DNA of 64,000 nucleotides. Source: Planctomycetota bacterium. Lineage in GTDB: Bacteria > Planctomycetota > UBA1135 > GCA-002686595. Within the stretch, counting starts at the first letter, position 1. Every line of letters begins with the position of its first letter. The stretch lies in the NCBI GenBank assembly GCA_029259635.1, contig JAJDEU010000006.1, positions 1 to 64,000 of the forward strand, read 5' to 3'. Of the stretch, positions 18,835 to 28,057 are shown piece by piece. The translations under genes were made by a program, and so were the position numbers. The notes below the pieces were generated by a model. It had not been told where the DNA came from. It was given only the letters and a program-made list of their open reading frames with translations, and ran no database searches.

Positions 18835-19845
18835 TCAGTTCACTCTTGCGTTGCTGATAGTCGCCGAGCCCGACTGTTGGGCGCGACGTGTCCGAACGAG
18901 TCGCTCTGCGAAGAACTCACCCGCTTTGTAACTGGAGCGAACGAGCGGGCCCGAGGCGACGTAGGCAAAGCCCAGCGCAAGTCCCTCTCGCTTGTACTCT
19001 TCAAAGATCTCAGGCTCGACGTAGTCGCGAACCGGCGCGTGCTGGGCGGAAGGACGCAAGTACTGACCGATGGTCATGAAGTCCGTTCCGGCGTCGCGCA
19101 AAGCGCGCATCGACTCCATCACTTCTGCTCGCGTTTCGCCAAGGCCGAGCATCAGCGAGGACTTGGTCAGCACGGTCGAGTCGAGCTCCTTCGCCTGCCG
19201 GAGCGTCTCGAGTGAGCGCTCGAAACTGCAGCGCGGATCTCGAATCTTTCGCTGAAGGCGACTGACGACCTCGACGTTGTGCGCGAGCACATCGGGTCGA
19301 GCTTTCATTAGCGTCGTCAGCGACTGTCCGACGTAATCGGGAATCAGCGTCTCTACGACGGTGCGTGGACTGCGCTCGCGGATAGAGCGAATGCACGCTG
19401 CGTAGTGCCCAGCTCCACCGTCCTCTAAATCATCTCGATCGACACTCGTGATCACGACGTAGCCGAGATTCAATTCGCCGACGGCGACCCCAACATGTTC
19501 GGGCTCGTTCGGGTCCGGTGCCGCCGCCCGATCGACAGTCTTCACCGCGCAGAATCGACAGCGCCGAGTGCACTCGTCGCCGAGCACCATCAGCGTCATC
19601 GTCGCCTGCTCGCCTTTCCAACACTCGCCGATGTTGGGACAGCGAGCCTCTTCGCAGACCGTGTTCAGCGACAGGCGTTGGGTCAGCCCCTTTAAGCGCG
19701 TGTAGCCCTCGCCCCCGGGAAGCGGGACCTTCAGCCACGCGGGCTTGCGCTCGCGCTGAGGCGGCGTAACGGGCTCGGTCGCGCTGGGGGCCTGGCGGCC
19801 AGGAGCAGGCGAACTGCCGTTTGTGGGGACTTGTTGGGGACTCAT
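18835..19845 (-). CDS. lipA: Lipoyl synthase LipA
   Basis: A 336-aa radical-SAM enzyme that inserts two sulfurs into octanoylated E2/GcvH. It carries both iron-sulfur motifs, CEEARCPNIGEC for the auxiliary (sacrificed) cluster and CTRRCRFC for the SAM-binding cluster, plus the C-terminal RSSYKAGE whose serine ligates the auxiliary cluster. The ATG at 19845 is preferred to the in-frame 19875. The N-terminal ~35 residues are Pro/Ser-rich and poorly conserved. It opens the operon that encodes its own lipoyl-domain substrate (E2) and ends with lipB. Confidence 0.96.
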   Translation of the reverse strand: MSPQQVPTNGSSPAPGRQAPSATEPVTPPQRERKPAWLKVPLPGGEGYTRLKGLTQRLSLNTVCEEARCPNIGECWKGEQATMTLMVLGDECTRRCRFCAVKTVDRAAAPDPNEPEHVGVAVGELNLGYVVITSVDRDDLEDGGAGHYAACIRSIRERSPRTVVETLIPDYVGQSLTTLMKARPDVLAHNVEVVSRLQRKIRDPRCSFERSLETLRQAKELDSTVLTKSSLMLGLGETRAEVMESMRALRDAGTDFMTIGQYLRPSAQHAPVRDYVEPEIFEEYKREGLALGFAYVASGPLVRSSYKAGEFFAERLVRTRRAQQSGSATISNARVN

Positions 19846-19960
19846 CACTCGATTCCGAGCGCGGAAGAGTAACAAAAACGGAGCCTTCCCGACGAGCCCC
19901 CTCGCTGCAAGACCTTATCAACGCACAGGTTGCGTCTCAGGTCCGTTTCGGGCTCAGCGG

Positions 19961-22900
19961 TTAGCGGGCGCTTCGACGGCGCTCGATGAACTGAAGCACC
20001 CACTCCGGCATCTCCGGAGCGGTCACTTCACCGTCGCCATTGACGTCCCAACGATCCAAAAATCCGTCGCTCGTGAAGTCCACGCCGTTCAAGAGGATCC
20101 GTTGAACAGCGCGCTCGAGTTCTTCCGTGGTCGCGTACCCGTCGCGATTGGGGTCGAGCTCTCGGAACAACTCCGGACGTCGCTCCAGCTCTCTCCTCGA
20201 TATACGTTGATCCCGATTGGTGTCGAAAATCGCGAGCAACTGCTCGACTCCGATCACCGGCGGCAGCGCGGACAAGAACTGTCGACGCGTCGGCCATTCC
20301 GTCACCTGCCCCAGCCACCCGCGCTCTTTGTCCTCATCCGCGATCTCCCCTTCGGACAGGATCAGCTCCCCGCTGCCGGAGACATCGAGCGCCGCCCAAG
20401 TCTCGTCGGTCAACTCGAACTCGCGCAACGACAACTCTCCATCACCATTGTCATCGGTCGAACCGAACACTCTCTCCGCAGACTCATCTCCGAAACGAAT
20501 CTCGCGTGCCGGACCCGGCGAACGCGAATACTCCCCCATGCTCAGTGAACCATCTCCGTTGAGATCGAGAGCGGCAAAAGCTGCCTTCCTCAAATCCGGA
20601 CGTGTCAGCCTTCGATTTCGATCGCGATCGAACAACCACGGATTCACGCCATCCAACATACGCGAGAGGTCTCCGTTGTAGCTCGTACGCTCTTCCGGCA
20701 AGACGACGACAGGCTCAACCGTCACGCTTCGGCCGGAGGTCAAGAGCCCGATCTTCTCCGCTAACTCGAGCATAGAGATACGCCGATCGCCATCGCGATC
20801 GAATCCTACGCCACCGCTCGCTTCGACCTCGTCGTTGTACAAGAAGCCCGAATTATCCGCGTCGTATCGCATGAAGTGCGAGCGCGCGGATCCGCCAAAC
20901 ACCGGGAGCGGAATCGCCAGCGGGTCCAGCTCCTTCGCATCTACCGTCAAGACCGTCTCGAACTCCGAACGGTTCAACCAGCGGCTGCCTTCGTGGCTCA
21001 CATCTTTGAGACGCTGGCCGTCCTGCCGAACCATTTGATCCAGCGGAAACTCCTCAACGGCCATGGAGTAGACGTCCCGCAGAGCAGGGAATACGCCGAT
21101 TTGAGCCGGTGCAGCGGGTACCGTCACATCCGTTAAAAATGCTCCGCGGTTGCCAGACGCGAGGACAACGCGACGCAGGAAAGGCGGATTGTAGAGCGCG
21201 AGCGGCGTAAGCTCCTCAGTCGCGTAACCCGCCTCCATCGACTCGATATAGCGCACTCGACTGGGAGCGGACGCATCGAAGGAGAGCAGTTCTGTACGGC
21301 GACTTCCATCGCCGCGAGTTCGTTCGCGGAGCAAAAAGATGTAGTCGCGTTCGGTCGTGCGAGAGCCCCCCTGCGCTTCGGCCAGATCGACCTGACTGAG
21401 AAAGACCAAACCGCGATAGCCAATCTCGGTTCTCGACTGTCCTTCGGACCGGCCGTTCAGCGGTGGGAATAAGAGACTCGGTGAAGTCGGTTCCGTCACG
21501 TCGACAGTGACCAGTCCTAATGATTGATCCAGAACGGCGGCAACATGTCGTGGTGGAGTTCGCCGCTTGATCGAAACGCCATTGACCACGCGAGGTCGGC
21601 TGTACTGGAACAACAGCTCCACGTGGGTCGTGTCATTGGGCAAGGTTGATTTGCCATTGACATCAATCGCCGACACAACACGAGGCGCAATCGGCGCACG
21701 GACATCGATGATCACCAGGCCGCCGGGGCCGTCGGCAACATAAGCCCATGGCCAGGCAACCGTGACATCATGCGCGTCGAAGCTCGGGGCTACTCCGACC
21801 AGTTTCATCTCGGTCGGATTCGAGACGTCGAGTATCGAGAGCCCGCCTTCTCCGTTCGCGACGTAGAGATAGGGCTCCTCCAAGTGAAGCGCGCGCGGTT
21901 GGGCGCTGCCGATGAACCCGATGCGCTGCGGGCTCGTCGGATCGGAGACATCGACGGCGTGAATCCCGCGTCCACCCTCGGCCACGAAGAGAGTCTGTGC
22001 AGTTCCCTGCAAGTCATCGCTTCGCAACACCAAATCAACCACGTCCGGAACGACGAATTTTGCAAGCGGGATCGACTCGGACAGATTCTCCAGCTTCAGC
22101 GCGATGACCTCGACACCGCGTCGGTCGGCGGCGAAGACCAACCGCCGTCCCAGCCTGAAGTTCGAAGTGCCGAGCCCCCACGTCCCGGGCGCGCGATGGC
22201 ACTCCACGCACTGGCGAGCCGACGGCCGCGTCGAGTGCAACTGGTGGTGAATCATCGTCATGCCCGACAATCCCTCGGCCGTCTCCGGGAGCACCTGATC
22301 GAGGATCAGCTCTCCATCCTCGTCGTACACGCTCCCCATCATGGAGAAGCCTGTCAGGTAAGGAGCCACGCGGCCGGTCTCGTTCAAGCCCGCGTAGAAG
22401 CTCTTCCAGGTCGCGAAGACTTTTTCCTGCGTCGTGACGCGCCCCGGCGTGCGCTTGCCGCTGATCAAATCGAGCTGCGACAGGGATTCGTTGCGCGTGA
22501 AGTGAAAGCCGAGGAAGTTCGCGTTCCACCCGGCGTGACAGGTATAGCACTCGAGATTCGCGTGCCGCTCTGTCATCGCCTTCGCCGCGCGCGGATTGTA
22601 CTCATGCCGCGTTTCGTCGACGACGTGGACGACCTGTGGAACGCGATGCGAGCGTCCGTCCACTTTGCTCACGAGAAAGACCTCGTCCCCGACTCTTCGT
22701 AAATGCTCGAGCGCTGCGCCGCGCTCGGTCATCAGATTAGAAGGCTCGGAGAAGGTCCCGTGACAGGCTTCGCATGAAATCTCCACGGCGTGTTCCATTT
22801 GGCCGTGCAGTTTCCCATCGCCCATGACATCGCTGTTCGTGTGACAGTCGATGCAGTGCATACCCCGCTCGTGATGAATGTCCGGAGGCGTAACTTCCAA

Positions 22901-23803
22901 ATCGTTCAAGTAGAACGAGCGGTTGAGCTGGACATTGGTCGTGCCGGGAATATCGGGGCCGCCGGGCGCGCCGGGCGGAAGCTGCGAGAGTCCGCGAAAG
23001 TTCAGTCCGATCGAAGCGTCACCGTAGTGACAGCGCGTGCAGGTCTCCGTATTCGGTGTTGCCGACATCGTGTGCGTTGTCGGATGGCCTGGCTCTCCCC
23101 GCGGCGCTTTCGTATCGGCGCTCTCCGTCAATCCGTTCGTCGAGTAAGGAACGTGGCATGCCGCACACCCCTCTCCGCGATAATCCCCGTCATAACCAAC
23201 CCGACCGCGAACCGCGCGCCCCTGGGAATAGAGGTGGCACTGCATGCACTCTTTTCGCGCGAGGTCTTTGAAGTGGTGAGCGAGATCGAGACGATTGCGC
23301 GAGGTCGTTCTCGGCGGTGACGGGATCGGAATGAGTCGGTCCACTTCGCCTCCCTCTCGAGGAGCCGGCGGCACCGGGAAGATGGAGTAGCGAGACCCGC
23401 GCTCTTCAAACAGGCCAACTTCATAGAAGCCATCCGACAGGTGCCCCGCCGTCGTCCCGTGCAGACTGGCAAGCGTGCGTGCCACGTCGGCCTTATGACA
23501 CTCCCCGCAGGTGATCTCGACGACCCGTAAATCCATTGGATTGACGAACTGACGGCGCTTCAGATCGACCTCCAATCCCGCGACACGTTCATCCGTCGCG
23601 GGCTTCCTCGTCGCCGGCACGTGAGCCGCTTCCCGCGTACTCGCACTTGCATCGCCGCCGTGACAATCCGTGCAGGAGAGCTCCGCCTCCGGGTGCATCG
23701 CCTCGATTCCCTCGTGGCACAGCACACAGCTTGATTCGTCCGCAACCGGATCAGAACCGAGAGCTGCGGTAAACAGAACTGCGAGCGCGAGCGAAGCCAT
23801 CAT
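19961..23803 (-). CDS. Secreted decaheme cytochrome c fused to LVIVD repeats and EF-hands
   Basis: A ~1280-aa exported protein with three sections. The N-terminal ~570 residues contain ten CxxCH heme-c motifs (the first, CVLCH, at 26-30; then CTDCH, CGECH, CMQCH, CAACH, CTRCH, CIDCH, CEACH, CYTCH, CVECH). The middle has LVIVD-type beta-propeller repeats such as YLYVANGEGGLSILDVSNP and AYVADGPGGLVIIDVRAP. The last ~300 residues hold eight or nine EF-hand loops (for example DLNGDGSLSMGE, DDNGDGELSLRE, DVNGDGEVTAPE). The start at 23803 gives a hydrophobic leader but lacks a positive n-region; upstream in-frame ATGs (23902, 23932) supply one but overlap the preceding gene. It suggests calcium-dependent periplasmic or surface electron transfer. 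Confidence 0.85.
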   Translation of the reverse strand: MMASLALAVLFTAALGSDPVADESSCVLCHEGIEAMHPEAELSCTDCHGGDASASTREAAHVPATRKPATDERVAGLEVDLKRRQFVNPMDLRVVEITCGECHKADVARTLASLHGTTAGHLSDGFYEVGLFEERGSRYSIFPVPPAPREGGEVDRLIPIPSPPRTTSRNRLDLAHHFKDLARKECMQCHLYSQGRAVRGRVGYDGDYRGEGCAACHVPYSTNGLTESADTKAPRGEPGHPTTHTMSATPNTETCTRCHYGDASIGLNFRGLSQLPPGAPGGPDIPGTTNVQLNRSFYLNDLEVTPPDIHHERGMHCIDCHTNSDVMGDGKLHGQMEHAVEISCEACHGTFSEPSNLMTERGAALEHLRRVGDEVFLVSKVDGRSHRVPQVVHVVDETRHEYNPRAAKAMTERHANLECYTCHAGWNANFLGFHFTRNESLSQLDLISGKRTPGRVTTQEKVFATWKSFYAGLNETGRVAPYLTGFSMMGSVYDEDGELILDQVLPETAEGLSGMTMIHHQLHSTRPSARQCVECHRAPGTWGLGTSNFRLGRRLVFAADRRGVEVIALKLENLSESIPLAKFVVPDVVDLVLRSDDLQGTAQTLFVAEGGRGIHAVDVSDPTSPQRIGFIGSAQPRALHLEEPYLYVANGEGGLSILDVSNPTEMKLVGVAPSFDAHDVTVAWPWAYVADGPGGLVIIDVRAPIAPRVVSAIDVNGKSTLPNDTTHVELLFQYSRPRVVNGVSIKRRTPPRHVAAVLDQSLGLVTVDVTEPTSPSLLFPPLNGRSEGQSRTEIGYRGLVFLSQVDLAEAQGGSRTTERDYIFLLRERTRGDGSRRTELLSFDASAPSRVRYIESMEAGYATEELTPLALYNPPFLRRVVLASGNRGAFLTDVTVPAAPAQIGVFPALRDVYSMAVEEFPLDQMVRQDGQRLKDVSHEGSRWLNRSEFETVLTVDAKELDPLAIPLPVFGGSARSHFMRYDADNSGFLYNDEVEASGGVGFDRDGDRRISMLELAEKIGLLTSGRSVTVEPVVVLPEERTSYNGDLSRMLDGVNPWLFDRDRNRRLTRPDLRKAAFAALDLNGDGSLSMGEYSRSPGPAREIRFGDESAERVFGSTDDNGDGELSLREFELTDETWAALDVSGSGELILSEGEIADEDKERGWLGQVTEWPTRRQFLSALPPVIGVEQLLAIFDTNRDQRISRRELERRPELFRELDPNRDGYATTEELERAVQRILLNGVDFTSDGFLDRWDVNGDGEVTAPEMPEWVLQFIERRRSAR

Positions 23804-23819
23804 TGGTCGCCGGGGTCGA

Positions 23820-24998
23820 CTAGGAGAAGAGCTGCGGGAGCCTTTTTCCTCGCGCAAACCGAGCGCGGGCTCCGAACAGCTCGCAGATCGTCGAACAGAC
23901 ATCAATCGTTCGAACGGTCTCGTTGCTCTCAATCCCCCGGCGGAAATCCGGCCCCCAACAAACCGTCGAGACGTAGTTCAAATCATCCGATCCATCGCCG
24001 TGGTCGAGCCCTCGCCTCGAGTTCAAATCACTGTCGCGTCCGAATTCGGGAAGGACAAAAATCGAAGTGGTTTCGGCGAGAACCGGGTCGCCCTTGATCA
24101 CCTGCCACAACTCTCCGATTGCCGCATCGTTCATGCGGATAATCTCCGAGTATTGGTTATAGGAACCGTGAGCGGCATCCGCGTTCTGGAGAACAACCGA
24201 CGTCAACTTCGGCTTAAAGATCGACAACAAGTTGCGAGCAACTCGCATCGCTTTCGCATCAGCGGCATTCGCGCCTCGCACGTCCGACGTCCCGCGCGTC
24301 AACTCATCGAGGATGTAGCGCTCTACCGTTGCGCGGGATTCGCTCTCTTTCGAGCTCTCCGTCTCGCCGCCAACACTGGCGCGCATGCGATGCATCAGCT
24401 CGAGCTCATGCGGATCCATTTGTTTCGGCCGTCCCCAGGAATCGAGGATCGATTTGAATTCGCGGTTGAAGATCCCATCACCATCGAGAACATTCGCGCC
24501 GTACTCCGCGCCATAGTCCTGGTGCAAGCCGTGGGAGTAGTTGGTTTGTTGAGCGCCGCCCGATGTGCTGATCCAAACGTCGGTCGCCGGCAACCCCAAG
24601 TCCTTTCGCAAATACTCGAATAGCGTGGGGTCTCCACCGCGTGCGTTCTCTCGAATCCCGCGCGCCTCGCTGATCCCTGTAAACAGAGACATCGTCGCGC
24701 CGAAGTGCCCCAAGTTCGAGGTCTTCGTCCTGTAGTAAGCCACGCCCTCTTTCGCCATTGCGGCGAGATTGGGAACATTCGCCGGCATTCCCAGAGTTTC
24801 GCGCGTCCGAACTCCGCCTGCGAACGCGACCAATACGACGTGTCGCGTCAGTCGATCGGGCCGCGGTGCCAAGGCGAAACCCGCCGGCACCATTGCTGTT
24901 CCCGCAGCCGCCGCGAGCCCCGCCCGAAGGAAACCGCGACGCGTCAGTTCGGGAAATGCGAATCTATCGGATTGATTGGGATTCATGGGCTCGGCCAC
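23820..24998 (-). CDS. Tat-exported alkaline-phosphatase/DUF1501-like protein
   Basis: A 392-aa protein with a twin-arginine signal (TRRGFLRAGLAAAAGTAMVPAG, Arg20-Arg21). The body opens with HVVLVAFAGGVRTRETLG and PNLAAMAKEGVAYYRTKTSN, and later has FVLPEFGRDSD and LDHGDGSDD, as in the alkaline-phosphatase/sulfatase superfamily and DUF1501 proteins. The usual catalytic nucleophile motif is not obvious, so the activity is uncertain. It is 17 bp upstream of the decaheme gene and downstream of the DUF1549-like gene, and the three look like one operon. Confidence 0.75.
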   Translation of the reverse strand: MAEPMNPNQSDRFAFPELTRRGFLRAGLAAAAGTAMVPAGFALAPRPDRLTRHVVLVAFAGGVRTRETLGMPANVPNLAAMAKEGVAYYRTKTSNLGHFGATMSLFTGISEARGIRENARGGDPTLFEYLRKDLGLPATDVWISTSGGAQQTNYSHGLHQDYGAEYGANVLDGDGIFNREFKSILDSWGRPKQMDPHELELMHRMRASVGGETESSKESESRATVERYILDELTRGTSDVRGANAADAKAMRVARNLLSIFKPKLTSVVLQNADAAHGSYNQYSEIIRMNDAAIGELWQVIKGDPVLAETTSIFVLPEFGRDSDLNSRRGLDHGDGSDDLNYVSTVCWGPDFRRGIESNETVRTIDVCSTICELFGARARFARGKRLPQLFS

Positions 24999-25079
24999 TT
25001 TCGGATTCGGTGAAGCGTTGGAGATGCGTCGTCTGCAGTAGGGTGCCCGATGGAAGAAGTAACCGCCTCGTACACGGCT

Positions 25080-26147
25080 CTAGCGACTAGCGTACTCGGG
25101 ATGCGTCAAGAGCGCGTACACAACGGTTTCGGGTCGGCAGGCGGGGTCTCGGAAGGCTTCGCGAAACACCGCACTCTCCTCAGCGGTCGGCTGACGGCCG
25201 AGGTACCTCAAGAAGCTCTCCTCGATCCACCGCCGAGGATGCTCGATCTCTTCCCGCGTGGGGAGTTCGACCTTGCCGGAATCGAGCATGATGCGCACGA
25301 GCGCTGAACGAAGCGGACCGGGGTCGCCGAGTCCATCCAACGCACTGCGAAGTCGGCGCACCTCTTCCGTGTTCGGCAGCCGGTCGAACAAATCGACAAA
25401 GAGGCTGCGAGCGAAGACGCGGTTCGGAAGTTCCGTCCGTGTCTCGAAGCTCTGCGAGTAGTTTTCGGAGAGCAACCACTCGCGCAAGATCTGCGCGAAC
25501 GAGCGTTCATCCTGCCGCAGCTCGTCTGCAAAGCTTCGCGCGGCTCTCCCGGGCATCGGCGCCGACATGAGCCGCTCGTACTCACGCTCGACAAATCGAA
25601 TCATCGTCCGCTCGTCATCGATCGCAATTCGAACGACATCGGCCTGGGAACTTCCCATGACGCCGAGAAAATTCCCACGCCCTCCGTCATAGACATGCTT
25701 GCCAATTTCGAGCTGGCGCGTGTTCTTCTGCACTTCGATTCCGAGGAATTGCTCCATCACCACGGTGACGAAGGTATCGGCACCCGGATTGCGCCGATCG
25801 AAACTGGCGCACAGAGCAATCCGCAGTAGAGCTTCCGGGATGTCGGACTTGCCTTCGCGCAGCTCACCGGGGAGACGCAGGATGGACTCCGACTCCGGTC
25901 GAAAGTTGTCGACAAGCAAAAAGTAGTAGAGCTGAGCCTGAAGCCACTCCTCCCAAAACTCCGTTTGCAAAAGGAGCGCATCGATCAACTCCGGAACCGT
26001 CTTGCCCGCCCATTGCTCGCGCTCGCGCTGGAAGGGTGGACGCGCGAGCAAATCGATGAAGATCCCGCGCAACCAACGCGTGCTAAGGGGCCGGACCAGC
26101 TCCTGTTCACCTTGCTCTCCTACGCCTTGCGTCCACGCGTTCGTCAT
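25080..26147 (-). CDS. DUF1549-like protein of unknown function
   Basis: A 355-aa protein starting at the ATG at 26147; a longer in-frame start at 26300 adds low-quality sequence. Two similar segments are seen: RGIFIDLLARPPFQREREQW and RSLFVDLFDRLPNTEEVRRL. They resemble the FxDLxGRxPTxxE pattern of DUF1549/DUF1800-type planctomycete proteins. The end, ESFLRYLGRQPTAEESAVF and LLTHPEYASR, is also of that type. No signal peptide is evident. The pairing with a DUF1501-like gene parallels the DUF1800/DUF1501 pair at 57.9-60.4 kb. Function unknown. Confidence 0.6.
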   Translation of the reverse strand: MTNAWTQGVGEQGEQELVRPLSTRWLRGIFIDLLARPPFQREREQWAGKTVPELIDALLLQTEFWEEWLQAQLYYFLLVDNFRPESESILRLPGELREGKSDIPEALLRIALCASFDRRNPGADTFVTVVMEQFLGIEVQKNTRQLEIGKHVYDGGRGNFLGVMGSSQADVVRIAIDDERTMIRFVEREYERLMSAPMPGRAARSFADELRQDERSFAQILREWLLSENYSQSFETRTELPNRVFARSLFVDLFDRLPNTEEVRRLRSALDGLGDPGPLRSALVRIMLDSGKVELPTREEIEHPRRWIEESFLRYLGRQPTAEESAVFREAFRDPACRPETVVYALLTHPEYASR

Positions 26148-26338
26148 AGAGACAGAGTGTACTGCTCTCTCACGACTACCCGCAGCTTGCAATCCACAGC
26201 CTACGGAGAAGCCGAGCTGAACAGCCTTGTGTTCAGCTCGGCTTCTTTGGTTTTCGAGGGCGTCTCCTTCACCCGTCCGGCTTCCCCAGCACGGCGCCAT
26301 TGATGAGGGCCAGTGATGAGCGCCGATAATCGGGCTCG

Positions 26339-27445
26339 CTAGTTGAGATAGGGTTCTAGGTCCCGCCTCAATGCTGGCGAATTCATCTTCGAAACCGCTC
26401 TCACTTGAATCTGGCGAATGCGCTCTACGCTGACACCGAGGTCGCCCGCGACTTCGGACAGGGTGTATTCGCGATCCAACCCGAGACCGAACCGCATCTC
26501 GATAACCTTCCGCTCGCGGTCGTTCAATTTCTGCAGCTCTCGCGCAAGACCCGCCCCGAGCGGTACATCCTCCAGTTGGGGGGAGTACGGATCGTGATTG
26601 TCGTCTTCCAACAGATCTGCCAATCGGTTGGTGTCGCCATCATCTCCCCGACCGGCATCGATCGAGACACTTCGATTGGCCGCGGCCAAAGCTGAGACAA
26701 CGACGCTCTCGCTGAGATCCGCCTCTTGGGCAATATCGAGCGCCGACGCTCGAGAGTCGCCCAGCTTCAGACGGGCCGCGTTGATGTGCTTCAACGCTTT
26801 CTGCAAGTAGACAGGAACCCGCACCGTGCGACCGAAATTATAGAGGTGGTTGCGGAAGGCCTGGTTCAACCAGTGGACAGCGTAAGTACGGAAGAGCAAT
26901 CCGCGAGTCCAATCGAAGCCGTCGACGGCTCGGAAGAGCGACGCGCAACCCTCTTGAATGAGGTCCCAACGATTCGAGCTCGTCTTGGCGTAGCGCGAAA
27001 CATTGAGCATGACCAAGTAGAGGTTCCGCTCGACCATTTCTTTGCGCAAGGTCTGCAGTTCGTTCTCGCGGCGCGCGACCTCGCCGGGCAGTTTTGCTGT
27101 GGATTCGTTGCCCGTGCGTTCGGCGACCGAAGGCAATCCCTCGCGCTCGCGAACGAGATTGACAAGCAATCGCGAGAACTCGATCCGTCTCGCAAGCGCG
27201 CTCTCGTCTTCGCGGTCCAAGGTCCGAATGGAATCGATATCCGCTTCGAATTGATTGGCGAAAGAAGTCTTCCTCGTCGGCGCTTCGCGCCAACTCATCG
27301 GGTCAGAGAGTTCGAGAAGAGTGCCTGCCCGGTCGAACTGGCGACCGAGCTCTTCCATCTTAGCGGGGTAATCCTCGGGCTCTCTCGCCAGATCCGAGAG
27401 CAAGCCGTCGAGCTCGGCGTGGGTGATAAAGGTCTTGTCGGTCAT
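26339..27445 (-). CDS. Divergent group 2/3 sigma-70 factor (RpoD/RpoS-like)
   Basis: A 368-aa sigma factor with regions 2, 3 and 4. Region 2 runs from RNLYLVMLNVSRYA through WDLIQEGCASLFRAVDGFDW to FRTYAVHWLNQAF. The canonical YATWW pair used in -10 melting is YAVHW here. Region 2.4/3.0 reads GRTVRVPVYLQKA. Region 4.2 (YTLSEVAGDLGVSVERIRQIQVRAVSKM) is a normal -35 helix-turn-helix. The ~100-residue N-terminus is unlike housekeeping region 1.1. It is probably an alternative sigma factor rather than the main RpoD. It is the last gene before a 612 bp gene-free stretch, which would contain its promoter. Confidence 0.88.
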   Translation of the reverse strand: MTDKTFITHAELDGLLSDLAREPEDYPAKMEELGRQFDRAGTLLELSDPMSWREAPTRKTSFANQFEADIDSIRTLDREDESALARRIEFSRLLVNLVREREGLPSVAERTGNESTAKLPGEVARRENELQTLRKEMVERNLYLVMLNVSRYAKTSSNRWDLIQEGCASLFRAVDGFDWTRGLLFRTYAVHWLNQAFRNHLYNFGRTVRVPVYLQKALKHINAARLKLGDSRASALDIAQEADLSESVVVSALAAANRSVSIDAGRGDDGDTNRLADLLEDDNHDPYSPQLEDVPLGAGLARELQKLNDRERKVIEMRFGLGLDREYTLSEVAGDLGVSVERIRQIQVRAVSKMNSPALRRDLEPYLN

Positions 27446-28057
27446 CGCGGTTTCCTTGGGGGTGGAAAGAGCGTCTCATCAGATGGGGTGCGCGGAGGTT
27501 TGGATTGCTCATCAGGGAAGATGAGAAAACGGGCAAGCCTCGGAATCTTGCGCGAGACAGAGCGGGAAATGTTCCGGGAGCTGGCAGCTGAAGAGCGGGG
27601 ATCGTGGCGGCGAACTGGACAATCTTCAGGCTGCCCCTCTCGGAGACATGCACCCAGCGAAACCCGTGGGCAAAGCGAACGCTGGAATCCTTAAAAAGCT
27701 CACGGGAGAGCAGAAGATTCCGCACCAGCCCCCGGCGCGAGCCGTCCCGTTCGGAATCCCGCTCTCCCCGATAGGCGCGGGTGCTCCGGTTGAGAGCTGT
27801 CCGAGCCCCTTCCGGCTTCATCGATGCTGCGAGTGGGTTCGCTGGCGATCCGGTCGAGAAGGTGCCGCTCGGGGTCCGAAAAGCTGGCGGGCAGCTCTCG
27901 TCAGAGGCTGCCCCTCTCGAAACCGCGGGGCTCGGCGGGAAAAACCTCGGCCCCCCACTCTGGATGCGGCGCGGGCTCGGTTCGGAAAAACCGCCTGAAC
28001 TCCCCCTACCGCGGGGACGCGTAGCGCGAGCCCCTAGGAGGAAACCCGCGCTCCCCT
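27446..28057. other. Gene-free 612 bp stretch
   Basis: No convincing gene is seen on either strand; the open frames here are short, arginine/proline-rich and lack family features. It separates the sigma factor gene (minus) from the upstream acyl-CoA dehydrogenase gene (also minus), so it should hold the sigma factor's promoter and leader. One 15-nt direct repeat, AGGCTGCCCCTCTCG, occurs at 27628-27642 and 27905-27919. No terminator hairpin with a T-run was found. Confidence 0.6.
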
